Of a stretch of 34,263 nt of DNA, positions 15,652-23,766 are shown one piece after another (position 1 is the first letter of the stretch; every line of letters starts with the position of its first letter). The notes under the pieces were generated by a model. The model was given only the letters and a program-made list of their open reading frames with translations, was not told where the DNA came from and did not search any database. The translations under genes and the position numbers were made by a program. The stretch spans positions 1 to 34,263 of the forward strand of contig JAIFMA010000155.1 in assembly GCA_020048795.1 (NCBI GenBank), read 5' to 3'. Source of the DNA: Rhodoferax sp. (GTDB taxonomy: Bacteria; Pseudomonadota; Gammaproteobacteria; Burkholderiales; Burkholderiaceae_C).

Positions 15652-17660
15652 GCTGGAATGGTTTGCGGTTTAGCCTTTGGCGGTTTGCCAGCGGCATCAA
15701 CCAGGGTGTTGCTGCTGCCATGCTTTGTGCTTTGTGCCAGGTTCTTGCGGTAACGCCTGTCCAGTGCTGCCATGCCGCCACCAAATGCCATGATCAGGCA
15801 GCCGACCCAGATCCAGGTCACAAACGGTTTGTGATAGACCCGCATGGCCCAGGCAGCCTTTGGGCCATCTTCGAGTTTTTCACCCAGCGAGACGTACACG
15901 TCCCGTGTCAATCCGCTGTCAATGGCCGCTTCAGTCATCGGCATGCTGGAGGAAAAATAGCTACGCTTTTCCGGATGCAGTGTTTTCAGTAGTTTGTCAC
16001 CCTGAAGCAATTCGACCGTGCCAACATCGGCCAGGTAGTTGGGGCCACGTCGCTCGCTGATACCTGTCAGACGGAAGGTATAACCACCCACCGAAACGGT
16101 GTCGCCAAAGGCCATGCGGACATCTTTTTCAGTCTCGTAGCCCTTGACCATGGTGATGCCAATGACACACACCGCAATACCAAGATGAGCCACATGCATG
16201 CCCCAGTAAGACAGTGGTGTAGTTCGCCCTGGTCCCATGTCCTTGACATGTCGGTAAATCTGAACCACTGAGGCCAGCATGATCCAGACTGACAGAGTCA
16301 GGCCCACAGCCACAATGGCTGACCACGGCCCAGCCAGCAGTGGCAAGCTGCAACCCAGCAGCACGGAAACAATGGCAATAGGACGCAGCTTTTTCACCAG
16401 TTCGGCCACACTGTCATTTTTCCAGCGGGCATAGGAGCCGATCACCATGAACAGCAGCACCGGCATCATGATCGGGGCAAACACGGCATTGAAGTAGGGC
16501 GGACCTACCGAGAGCTTGCCCAGATTCAAGGCATCTACAATCAGGGGGTACAAGGTGCCCAGCATGACACTGGCCGCTGCCGTGGTCAGCAAGACATTGT
16601 TGATCAGCAAGAAGGTTTCACGTGACACGAGAGCAAAGTTGCCACCGGCCCGCACTTTGCTGGCCCGTAGCGCAAACAAGATGAGTGAACCCCCCACCAC
16701 CACGGCCAGGAACAGCAGAATAAAAACGCCGCGTTTTGGGTCGGTGGCAAAAGCATGGACCGAGGTCAGAACACCCGAGCGCACCAAAAAGGTTCCCAAT
16801 AAACTCAATGAAAACGAGGTGATGGCCAGGATGATGGTCCAGTTTCTGAACAGGCCGCGTTTTTCGGTGACCGCCAGCGAGTGAATCAAGGCCGTGCTGA
16901 CCAGCCAGGGCAGGAACGAGGCGTTTTCGACCGGGTCCCAAAACCACCAGCCACCCCAGCCCAATTCGTAATAGGCCCACCACGAGCCCAGGGCGATGCC
17001 GACGGTCAGAAATATCCAGGCGGCAGTGGCCCAGGGGCGTGACCAGCGGGCCCAGGCCGCATCGAGTCGGCCATTGAGCAAGGCGGCAATGGCAAAGGCA
17101 AAGGGAATAGCCATGCCGACATAACCCATGTAAAGCAGCGGTGGGTGAAATACCAAACCTGGGTCTTGCAGCAGGGGATTGAGATCACGGCCGTCTTCAG
17201 GAATGTCGCTCAGACGCAGGAACGGGTTGGAGGTGATCAGCATGAACAGCAGAAAACCAACCGCCACCAGACCCAAAACCCCGAGCACGCGAGACACCAT
17301 GACATCGGGCAATTGACGGGAAAAGATCGACACAGCCATCATCCAGGTGCTGAGCATCATCAGCCAGAGCAGCAATGAGCCTTCATGGCCACCCCAGACC
17401 CCGGCGATGCGGTACAGGTCGGGCAATTTGGAATTGGAATGCTGGCTGACATACAGGACCGAAAAGTCATTGGTATAAAAGGCGTAGGTCAGGCAAGCAA
17501 AAGAAAACGCGGTCAATAGCCACATGGCCTGTGCGCCGGGTCGGGCAAAGGCCATCCAGTCAGCACGGTTTTGTTGTCCGCCGGCTGTGGCGATGATGCC
17601 CAGGCTCAAAGCCACCATCAGGGCAAGGATCAAGGCAAAGTGACCAAGTTCAGGGATCAT
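15648..17660 (-). CDS. ccmF: Cytochrome c haem lyase subunit CcmF
   Basis: A 670-residue polytopic membrane protein, the haem ligation subunit of System I. The tryptophan-rich WWD haem-binding segment GWGGWWFWDPVENASFLPWL lies around residues 227-246. Conserved periplasmic histidines lie in VFHPPLLYMGYVG and VAHLGIAVCVIG. About fourteen hydrophobic helices are visible. The soluble periplasmic domain lies near the C-terminus (from about YETEKDVRMAFGD). It is 10 bases after ccmE and overlaps ccmG. Confidence 0.95.
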   Translation of the reverse strand: MIPELGHFALILALMVALSLGIIATAGGQQNRADWMAFARPGAQAMWLLTAFSFACLTYAFYTNDFSVLYVSQHSNSKLPDLYRIAGVWGGHEGSLLLWLMMLSTWMMAVSIFSRQLPDVMVSRVLGVLGLVAVGFLLFMLITSNPFLRLSDIPEDGRDLNPLLQDPGLVFHPPLLYMGYVGMAIPFAFAIAALLNGRLDAAWARWSRPWATAAWIFLTVGIALGSWWAYYELGWGGWWFWDPVENASFLPWLVSTALIHSLAVTEKRGLFRNWTIILAITSFSLSLLGTFLVRSGVLTSVHAFATDPKRGVFILLFLAVVVGGSLILFALRASKVRAGGNFALVSRETFLLINNVLLTTAAASVMLGTLYPLIVDALNLGKLSVGPPYFNAVFAPIMMPVLLFMVIGSYARWKNDSVAELVKKLRPIAIVSVLLGCSLPLLAGPWSAIVAVGLTLSVWIMLASVVQIYRHVKDMGPGRTTPLSYWGMHVAHLGIAVCVIGITMVKGYETEKDVRMAFGDTVSVGGYTFRLTGISERRGPNYLADVGTVELLQGDKLLKTLHPEKRSYFSSSMPMTEAAIDSGLTRDVYVSLGEKLEDGPKAAWAMRVYHKPFVTWIWVGCLIMAFGGGMAALDRRYRKNLAQSTKHGSSNTLVDAAGKPPKAKPQTIPA

Positions 17661-17670
17661 GGAAAGGTCC

Positions 17671-18108
17671 TTATTTCAGCGTTTTGATGGTGTTCTGGGC
17701 TTGATCAACGGCGTGCTGGGCTTCAGGTGGCATGTAGTTTTCATCATGCTTGGCCAGCACTTCAGTGGCAGTGAAATGGCCCGTGGCATCGAGCTTGCCT
17801 TGTGCGACCACCCCTTTGCCTTCACGAAACAAGTCAGGCAGGATGCCGGTGTAAGCCACCTTGACATCCTGCGCGGTGTCGGTCACGACGAAGTTGACGG
17901 TCAGGTTGTCGCGCTTGACGCTACCCGTCTTGACCATGCCCCCGACCCGGAAGGTTCGGTTTTTTGGTGCTTCACCCGATGCAATCTGGCTTGGCGAAAA
18001 GAAAAACACCAGATTGCTCTCAAAGGCGTTCAGAACAAAATAGGTGGCAAGGGCAATGGCAGCCAGACCACCGCCAATCAAGGCAGCGCGTTTGTGACGA
18101 GGTTTCAT
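17671..18108 (-). CDS. ccmE: Haem chaperone CcmE
   Basis: A 145-residue periplasmic haem chaperone with an N-terminal membrane anchor (about residues 8-28) and an OB-fold. The covalent haem-binding histidine and conserved tyrosine are present in LAKHDENYMPPE (His 121, Tyr 125). It carries haem from CcmC to CcmF. It overlaps ccmD by 4 bases. Confidence 0.95.
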   Translation of the reverse strand: MKPRHKRAALIGGGLAAIALATYFVLNAFESNLVFFFSPSQIASGEAPKNRTFRVGGMVKTGSVKRDNLTVNFVVTDTAQDVKVAYTGILPDLFREGKGVVAQGKLDATGHFTATEVLAKHDENYMPPEAQHAVDQAQNTIKTLK

Positions 18109-18296
18109 GGTGAACTTTGAGTGGGGTCAGCCTGTGACTCCTGGTCGTTGAAAAGGTTTCGCAAAAGTTCACGGTGCCGGGCCCGAACCTGCCAGATTTC
18201 GGCTGCAAAGACCAGTGCGGTGATGCCAAAACTGGCCCAGACATAAAAGGCGTAGCCGCCCATCGCAAAAAACTCTGAAACGTTATGCCACTGCAT
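18105..18296 (-). CDS. ccmD: Haem exporter protein CcmD
   Basis: A small 63-residue membrane protein with one helix (about residues 14-32: YAFYVWASFGITALVFAAE) followed by a basic stretch (VRARHRELLR), typical of CcmD. It helps release haem-loaded CcmE from CcmABC. The start at ATG 18296 overlaps the end of ccmC by 14 bases. An upstream in-frame start at 18329 would lie deeper inside ccmC and is less likely. Confidence 0.88.
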   Translation of the reverse strand: MQWHNVSEFFAMGGYAFYVWASFGITALVFAAEIWQVRARHRELLRNLFNDQESQADPTQSSP

Positions 18297-19020
18297 GTTT
18301 GACCCACTCCGTATGACGTTCCCGCTCAAGAATGATGTTGCGCACCCGCAGCAGCATCATGGCAATGGTGTACATCCAGAACGCCGCCACCATCACCAGC
18401 ATGCCGGTCAGCATGGTGCTGGCCATCGAGCTGCCTTTGAGAGAAACGGATGCCCCCTGGTGCAAGGTGTTCCACCATTTCACCGAAAAATAGATGATGG
18501 GTACGTTCACTACACCCACCAGCGCCAGCACAGCACCGGCCTTGTCGGCGCGCCGCGGGTCGTCAATGCTGGCTTGCAGCGCCATGAAACCCAGGTACAA
18601 AAACAGCAAAATCAGCGTGGAGGTCAGTCGCGCGTCCCACACCCACCAGGCACCCCACATTGGCTTGCCCCACAACGCACCGGTCAGCAGCGACAAAAAC
18701 GCAAACAGCGCACCGGTGGGGGCCAGGGCTGAGGCCACCATGCCTGACAGCCGGGTGTTGAACGCCAGCCCAATCCCGGCCCAGGCTGCCATGACCAGAT
18801 AGATGAACATCGACATTTGCGAAGCTGGCACATGCACAAAGATAATGCGGTAGCCCTGGCCCTGCTGGGCATCCACCGGGGCTACAAAAAAGCTGATCCA
18901 CAAGCCTGCCAGCATCAAAAGGGTGGCCAAACCAGCAAACCACGGCCACATTCTTCCGGCCAAATGGTAAAAGTTTTGCGGCGAGGCAAACTTGAACCAG
19001 TGAATCACACGATTATTCAT
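18283..19020 (-). CDS. ccmC: Haem handling membrane protein CcmC
   Basis: A 245-residue, six-helix protein that loads haem onto CcmE. The WWD motif is clear (GAWWVWDARLTSTL), flanked by the haem-ligand histidines in VHVPASQMS and WWNTLHQGAS. The open frame extends well upstream of 19020 through ccmB, but the similarity starts at MNNRVIHWFKFASP, and the ATGA overlap with the ccmB stop fixes the start. Confidence 0.95.
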   Translation of the reverse strand: MNNRVIHWFKFASPQNFYHLAGRMWPWFAGLATLLMLAGLWISFFVAPVDAQQGQGYRIIFVHVPASQMSMFIYLVMAAWAGIGLAFNTRLSGMVASALAPTGALFAFLSLLTGALWGKPMWGAWWVWDARLTSTLILLFLYLGFMALQASIDDPRRADKAGAVLALVGVVNVPIIYFSVKWWNTLHQGASVSLKGSSMASTMLTGMLVMVAAFWMYTIAMMLLRVRNIILERERHTEWVKHAVA

Positions 19021-19712
19021 TCCAAAGAAATCCTCAGGGCAGCAGCGGTGGCAAAAGGTGAAAAGAACAGCGAGAGTACCAGCAGGGCCGACAGCAGTGA
19101 CAGGTGGCCACCAAAGCCCAGCCCGGCGGCATCGGCCTCCACCGCACCAGCACCAAAAATAAGCACCGGAATATAGAGCGGCAGGATCAACAAGGAAAGC
19201 AATACCCCCGCGCCACGCACACCCAAGGTCAGCGCCGCACCAATGCTGCCAATCAGGCTCAAAGTAGGGGCGCCCAGCAGCAGCGTCAGCATCAAGATGC
19301 CCAGAGCGCGCGCATCCAGCCCAAACTGCAAGCCCAGCACTGGCGCAATCAGCACCAGCGGCAAGCCCGAGGTGATGAAATGCGCCAGCGCCTTGGCCAA
19401 CACCAACAGGCCCAGCGGCGTTGGCGACAGCACCATTTGCTCCAGCGAGCCATCGGCATAGTCGGTGGCAAACAGGCGCTGCAAACTCAGCATGGCGGCC
19501 AGCAGTGCGCTGACCCACAGCACACCGGGTGCCATGCGCAACAGCAGCCCGGTCTCGGCACCCACTCCCAGCGGGAACAGGCTGGCCACTACCATGAAGA
19601 ACACCAGTGGCGTAAGAACTTCGCCCTTTTGGCGCAGACCCAAGGAGATCTCGCGTTTCAGCACGGCCAGCAGGACCTGAGCTGGGCCAATGGATGGAAT
19701 GGCTTGGCTCAT
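19017..19712 (-). CDS. ccmB: Haem exporter permease CcmB
   Basis: A 231-residue permease with six hydrophobic helices that pairs with the CcmA ATPase. The family segment FATDYADGSLEQMVLSP lies in the middle and is followed by further helices and a conserved glycine-rich end. ATGA overlaps connect it to ccmA upstream and ccmC downstream. Confidence 0.93.
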   Translation of the reverse strand: MSQAIPSIGPAQVLLAVLKREISLGLRQKGEVLTPLVFFMVVASLFPLGVGAETGLLLRMAPGVLWVSALLAAMLSLQRLFATDYADGSLEQMVLSPTPLGLLVLAKALAHFITSGLPLVLIAPVLGLQFGLDARALGILMLTLLLGAPTLSLIGSIGAALTLGVRGAGVLLSLLILPLYIPVLIFGAGAVEADAAGLGFGGHLSLLSALLVLSLFFSPFATAAALRISLE

Positions 19713-20344
19713 GGGGTCTTGAGCTCCAGCATTTGCGCTGGAATAGTGCCGACAGGCACGCGCTGGTGACTGGTCAGCACCGCCAAACCACCGCGACTCA
19801 GATGACCGGCTATCAAGTCTGAGAGCATCAGGATGCCGGCATCATCCATGGCCACATACGGTTCATCCAGCACCCACAAACGGGCCGGGCTCAGTGCCAG
19901 TCGGGACAAGGCCACACGCCGCTTTTGTCCTTGCGACAAGTGGCGCACCAATTGTTGCGAGCGCCCGTGCAGGCCAAAACGCGCCAGCACATCCCTGGTC
20001 TGGCTGGTGTCAGGGGCCATGCCGCCCAGTGCAGCGTTGAAAATCAGGTTTTCCCTGACGGTCATGGACTCTTGCAGGGCGTTCAGATGGCCCAGGTAAC
20101 ACAGGTCTTGCCGGTACGCCTCGCGCTGCTGATGAATCGGCAGCTTGTTCCACAGAATGTCGCCTGATTCAATCGATGCCAAGCCGCAAACCATGCGCAA
20201 CAAACTGGTCTTGCCAACGCCATTGGCACCTGTTACATACAACCATTGGCCTGCTTGTAGTGTGCAAGTGACATTGGAAAACAAGGGTCTGCCGCCCTTG
20301 ACACAGCCAAGATTGCAAAAAGTCAGGGACAGTGAGGTGTTCAA
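19709..20344 (-). CDS. ccmA: Cytochrome c biogenesis ATP-binding protein CcmA
   Basis: A 211-residue ABC ATPase. It has Walker A GANGVGKTS, signature LSQGQKRR, Walker B LWVLDEPYVAMD and a switch histidine in LTSHQ. ATP hydrolysis drives release of holo-CcmE. It is the first gene of the nine-gene ccm operon. The start appears to be a TTG codon at 20344 without a strong ribosome-binding site, which would keep initiation low. No in-frame ATG or GTG is available nearby, so the exact start is uncertain. Confidence 0.92.
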   Translation of the reverse strand: MNTSLSLTFCNLGCVKGGRPLFSNVTCTLQAGQWLYVTGANGVGKTSLLRMVCGLASIESGDILWNKLPIHQQREAYRQDLCYLGHLNALQESMTVRENLIFNAALGGMAPDTSQTRDVLARFGLHGRSQQLVRHLSQGQKRRVALSRLALSPARLWVLDEPYVAMDDAGILMLSDLIAGHLSRGGLAVLTSHQRVPVGTIPAQMLELKTP

Positions 20345-20676
20345 GAGACAGAGATACTTGCAGGGACAAAGGCGTGATTATCTTACGGTGCGCCCAGACC
20401 CATGCCTTAAGCAAGGCTTAAACCAAGTTTCCTCGGTTGACCGCTTGTTTTGATTTGTAAGTTTTCACGAGTATTGACTTTTTTAGCTTCGCTGGGGTTC
20501 ACCCATTGGGTCAAAGCGCTGCGCACCCGATTGAGCCAATGGCAACACGTCAAGGGTCGTTGCTCTTGCCTCGTCCGCCAGGACGACATACGGGCAGGAG
20601 TCCGCAGCGTTGTCGCACCTACCCAGGCACACCGGCCCAATCGGGCACGTCCAACCGAAGAATCTGGGTTAAAGGC
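20345..20676. other. Intergenic region between rquA and ccmA
   Basis: I see no convincing gene here. The stretch should hold the ccm promoter; a GATAAT-like box on the minus strand lies about 30 bases before the ccmA start. A small hairpin, GCCTT/AAGGC, is at 20404-20417. Short frames on both strands have no start signal or recognisable sequence. Confidence 0.4.
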
Positions 20677-21420
20677 TTATCGCGTGATCACCACTTTTTG
20701 GTACAAGCCGCCAAAGTAGGTTTGTTTTTCAATTTGGCCAAACTGCCCGTCATCAGGAAGCCAGTCAACAATCTGGTTGTTCCATAAATCCATGGCATAG
20801 GGTTCGAGCGTGCTCAGGATGGGCACCATGATGTAGCGAAACGGGCTGCGGGCCACCGGCTTGTGGTAGTCCACAAAAATCACCTTACCGCCTGGCTTGG
20901 TCACCCGCAGTGCCTCGGCGATGGTTTTTCGGCGTACCTCAACCGGCATTTCATGCAGCAGGAAAAACACCAGCACGGCATCATGACTGGCATTGTCAAA
21001 AGACAGGTTGGAGGCATCCTGCTGCAAGATGCTGACCTGGCGTTTGTCGGTCAACTTCTGGTGCAGGTTTTTGATTTGCACTGGTGCCACGTCGATGACG
21101 TTCAGATGGGCTTTGGGCCCCAGGCGGCGCACCAGGTGTTCGGTCAGGTTGCCATAGACACAGGCAACCTGCAGTACCTGGCCCTCGATGATGTGGCCCA
21201 TTTCCTGCAGGGCCAGATCGCGCAGGCGCGAGAAATTGCCCCACAAAATCAGGTTGACCAGCCACTGGCGCTCAAAGACACGCACCGCGTTGGGGTGCGT
21301 GTAGGCCCACCAATAGGTTTTTTCCAGGTAATCGGGAACCAGGACGGGTGGGCAATGTGCGGCCGTTCTGGCGACCAGATGGGTGTCACTTGGGACGATG
21401 CCGGTTTTTTCGAAAATCAT
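20677..21420 (-). CDS. rquA: Rhodoquinone biosynthesis methyltransferase-like protein RquA
   Basis: A 247-residue protein of the SAM-methyltransferase fold. The region LEKTYWWAYTHPNAVRVFE, then RQWLVNLILWGNF (about 32-63), and the altered SAM motif QVACVYGNLT (84-93, in place of the usual ExGxG loop) are features I associate with RquA. Downstream it has DVAPVQIKNL, FFLLHEMP and VTKPGGKVIFVDYHKP. RquA converts ubiquinone to rhodoquinone, the low-potential quinone used for fumarate reduction under anoxia. It lies near the ccm operon and downstream of a glutathione S-transferase gene, 30 bases apart. An ordinary UbiE-like methyltransferase is the main alternative. Confidence 0.85.
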   Translation of the reverse strand: MIFEKTGIVPSDTHLVARTAAHCPPVLVPDYLEKTYWWAYTHPNAVRVFERQWLVNLILWGNFSRLRDLALQEMGHIIEGQVLQVACVYGNLTEHLVRRLGPKAHLNVIDVAPVQIKNLHQKLTDKRQVSILQQDASNLSFDNASHDAVLVFFLLHEMPVEVRRKTIAEALRVTKPGGKVIFVDYHKPVARSPFRYIMVPILSTLEPYAMDLWNNQIVDWLPDDGQFGQIEKQTYFGGLYQKVVITR

Positions 21421-21450
21421 GTACGGACCCCGTGCAATTTCAATGCCACT

Positions 21451-22059
21451 TTATTTAGTCAGACCTTCAGCGCGCAATGTTTCTTGCACCGCCGGTCGGA
21501 CACCGATGCGGGCAACAAAGGCGCTCAGGTTCGTCAGACCTGAAATATCGAGGTTCACATAGTTGCTCCAGCTGGCAACCACAAAGAGATAGGCATCTGC
21601 AACGGTGAAATACTCACCCATCAGGAAGTTCTTGCCGGCCAGCTCACCGTCCACCCATTGCAGGCGACCATTGACACGGGTCTTGGCCATTGCCCGTGCC
21701 TCATCGGGCATGCCCGGGGCGAACAACGGTGAGAAACCTTTGTGCAATTCAGTGGCAATGAAGTTGAGCCACTCTTGCAATTTGTAGCGTGCAAAGCTGC
21801 CATTGGCGGGTGCCAACTGCCGATCTGGCACCAAGTCTGCCACATACTGTAGGATAACCGCGCATTCATGCAACTGCTGGCCATCGTCTAGCACCAGCAA
21901 GGGCACATAGCCCAGCGGGTTGATGGTGTAGTAGTCAGTGCCGTCTGCCAGTCGGTGGGTTTTGGTGGGTGCCGCAATCGCCTTAAATGCCAGGCCGGAT
22001 TCTCTCAGGGCAATGTGGGGTGCCAGTGAGCAGGCACCAGGTGAGTAGTAGAGTTTCAT
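21451..22059 (-). CDS. gst: Glutathione S-transferase (beta-class-like)
   Basis: A 202-residue cytosolic GST. The N-terminal thioredoxin-like domain starts MKLYYSPGACSLAPHIAL with the beta-class catalytic Cys 10. The glutathione-binding segments NPLGYVPLLVLDDG and ECAVILQYVAD follow. The C-terminal helical domain includes FTVADAYLFVV. ATG 22059 is chosen because the family N-terminus starts there. An upstream in-frame start at 22107 adds 16 unrelated residues. It is 30 bases before rquA on the same strand and may be co-transcribed. Confidence 0.92.
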   Translation of the reverse strand: MKLYYSPGACSLAPHIALRESGLAFKAIAAPTKTHRLADGTDYYTINPLGYVPLLVLDDGQQLHECAVILQYVADLVPDRQLAPANGSFARYKLQEWLNFIATELHKGFSPLFAPGMPDEARAMAKTRVNGRLQWVDGELAGKNFLMGEYFTVADAYLFVVASWSNYVNLDISGLTNLSAFVARIGVRPAVQETLRAEGLTK

Positions 22060-22194
22060 TTGGTTTATTTGTGCAGTGGTGGTGTCAGTTGCGCAACAGG
22101 AGCCCATTGCGGGCCAGACCGGACAAACTGACCCCCAAGTTTAAACGGCTTGACCAAAGCATCGGCTGAATCAGGGTTTAGCAGCCAAATCACC

Positions 22195-22247
22195 TTGTAG
22201 CCCTTAACAGATAAGCGCCGATAGCTATTTAAATAATAGCTATCGGC
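22195..22247. repeat. Interspersed intergenic repeat, copy with 13-bp palindrome
   Basis: A repeat-family copy beginning TAGCCCTTAACAG and ending in a perfect inverted repeat: GCCGATAGCTATT (22217-22229) and AATAGCTATCGGC (22235-22247) around a 5-base loop. It aligns almost base for base with the copy at 5682. Confidence 0.78.
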
Positions 22248-22314
22248 AATGTCCACCGCCAGATGCAGGGGTTTGGGAAGATCCAGCCGAAGCCCTCAAT
22301 CAATGCGCGGCATA

Positions 22315-22344
22315 CGGTCTGCAGCTTATGGACGCTGCAGACCG
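22315..22344 (-). terminator. Strong hairpin downstream of the phosphofructokinase gene
   Basis: CGGTCTGCAGC (22315-22325) and GCTGCAGACCG (22334-22344) form a perfect 11-bp stem with an 8-base loop, 24 bases after the stop codon. No T-run follows on the minus strand. It may protect the mRNA 3' end or act with other factors rather than as a classical terminator. Confidence 0.45.
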
Positions 22345-22367
22345 CAAGCGATGCCGCTGGGTCAGCC

Positions 22368-23582
22368 TTACTTGTGCAGCACCTTGGCCACCGGGTTGTG
22401 GCGCAGCCGGAACGCATCGGGCATGCCCGAGCCCAGCAGGGGGCGCAGGTACATGCGAAAGGCATCCGTCACGTCGGTTCCGCTGTCGGTGATGAACTCG
22501 TCTTCCATGGTGCGGGTTTTACCAGCCACGGCCGAGACCGGCAGCAGTTCGTAATCGACCGAGTAAAAACCGGTGCGCTTGATGGCGACCGAGCCATCTT
22601 TGGAGCCCCACATGGCAAACTGCACCGCTTTTTCCCCGACCTCACGGGCTTCGCGCTGATCGACATCCGACACGCAGCCGATGAACGCGCGCTGCATATA
22701 GCCCAAGGTGTCACCCCGCACACGCTTGATCTTGAGTTTGGATTTGATCTCTTCGCATAACAAATCGGCCAGCGCTCCGGTGCCAGAGAGTTGCACGTTG
22801 CCATGGGCATCGTGTTCCATCTCTTTGGCCAGAATCGCAGTGATCGGTGCACCAGCGGCATCGTGAATGCCCTCTGACACGGCAATCACGCAGCGGCCAT
22901 AACGCTCATAGGTGGCCTTGACATCGGCGAGGAATTTTTCAATCACAAAAACACGCTCGGGCATGTAGATCAGGTGCGGGCCATCCGCCGGAAATTTCTT
23001 GCCCAGGGCGGAGGCTGCGGTCAGAAAGCCGGCATGGCGACCCATCACGACACACACATAGACACCGGGCAGTGCAGCGTTGTCGAGGTTGGCACCGGCA
23101 AAAGCCTGCGCCACAAAACGAGCTGCCGAAGGGAAACCGGGTGTGTGGTCATTGCCGACCAGATCGTTGTCGATGGTTTTCGGGATATGGATCGAGCGCA
23201 GCGGGTAGTTGGCTGCCTGAGCCTCTTCGCTGACGATGCGCACGGTGTCGCTGGAGTCGTTGCCACCGATGTAGAAGAAGTGGCCAATCTTGTGCGCTTG
23301 CAATACCTTGAAAATTTCGTGGCAATAAGCGGCATCCGGCTTGTCGCGGGTTGATCCCAGAGCCGATGAGGGCGTGTTGGCGACTTGTTCCAGGTTATGG
23401 CTGGTCTCCTGGGTGAGATCGACAAAGTCTTCATTGATGATGCCGCGCACACCATGCAGTGCACCGTAGATATGGCCTATCTGGCCGAAGCGACGCGCTT
23501 CGAGCGCCACGCCCACCAGCGACTGGTTGATAACGGCGGTGGGGCCACCACCTTGTGCGACGAGAATTTTTCCGGTTGACAT
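22368..23582 (-). CDS. pfp: PPi-dependent 6-phosphofructokinase
   Basis: A 404-residue phosphofructokinase-family enzyme. The N-terminal loop is VAQGGGPTAVINQSLVG. The position equivalent to Gly104 of E. coli PfkA is Asp (IGGNDSSDT, residues 105-113). The position equivalent to Gly124 is Lys (PKTIDNDL, Lys 135). These two replacements are the known markers of pyrophosphate rather than ATP use. The enzyme phosphorylates fructose 6-phosphate reversibly. The start at 23582 has GGAG upstream; a longer frame reaching 23768 lacks support and would run into the mnmG start. It is divergent from mnmG across 184 bases. Confidence 0.9.
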   Translation of the reverse strand: MSTGKILVAQGGGPTAVINQSLVGVALEARRFGQIGHIYGALHGVRGIINEDFVDLTQETSHNLEQVANTPSSALGSTRDKPDAAYCHEIFKVLQAHKIGHFFYIGGNDSSDTVRIVSEEAQAANYPLRSIHIPKTIDNDLVGNDHTPGFPSAARFVAQAFAGANLDNAALPGVYVCVVMGRHAGFLTAASALGKKFPADGPHLIYMPERVFVIEKFLADVKATYERYGRCVIAVSEGIHDAAGAPITAILAKEMEHDAHGNVQLSGTGALADLLCEEIKSKLKIKRVRGDTLGYMQRAFIGCVSDVDQREAREVGEKAVQFAMWGSKDGSVAIKRTGFYSVDYELLPVSAVAGKTRTMEDEFITDSGTDVTDAFRMYLRPLLGSGMPDAFRLRHNPVAKVLHK

Positions 23583-23766
23583 GTGTTCTCCTGTTGTAAG
23601 GGTGTAGTGAAACTGCAAGCACGCATTGTGCCCGTGAAGTGAGCCTTTTGCTGGCTTGATGGCCAGTGGTGGGTGATGTTTTAGGGGGCTTCGGTAAAAT
23701 TGCCACTCGTCGTGCCGGCGCAGGGCGAGCGCCACTTTCTGTATCGTCCCATTTCGAGCGACCACC

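Larger units (their letters stand above)
22060..22367. other. Intergenic region between pfp and gst
   Basis: No gene is supported. The stretch contains a full copy of the interspersed repeat (22195-22247) and a strong hairpin next to the phosphofructokinase stop (22315-22344). Confidence 0.5.

Noticed and set aside
20407..20640. A 77-codon minus-strand frame between rquA and ccmA
   Set aside because: It starts without a ribosome-binding site and has no recognisable domain; the region is better read as the ccm promoter area.
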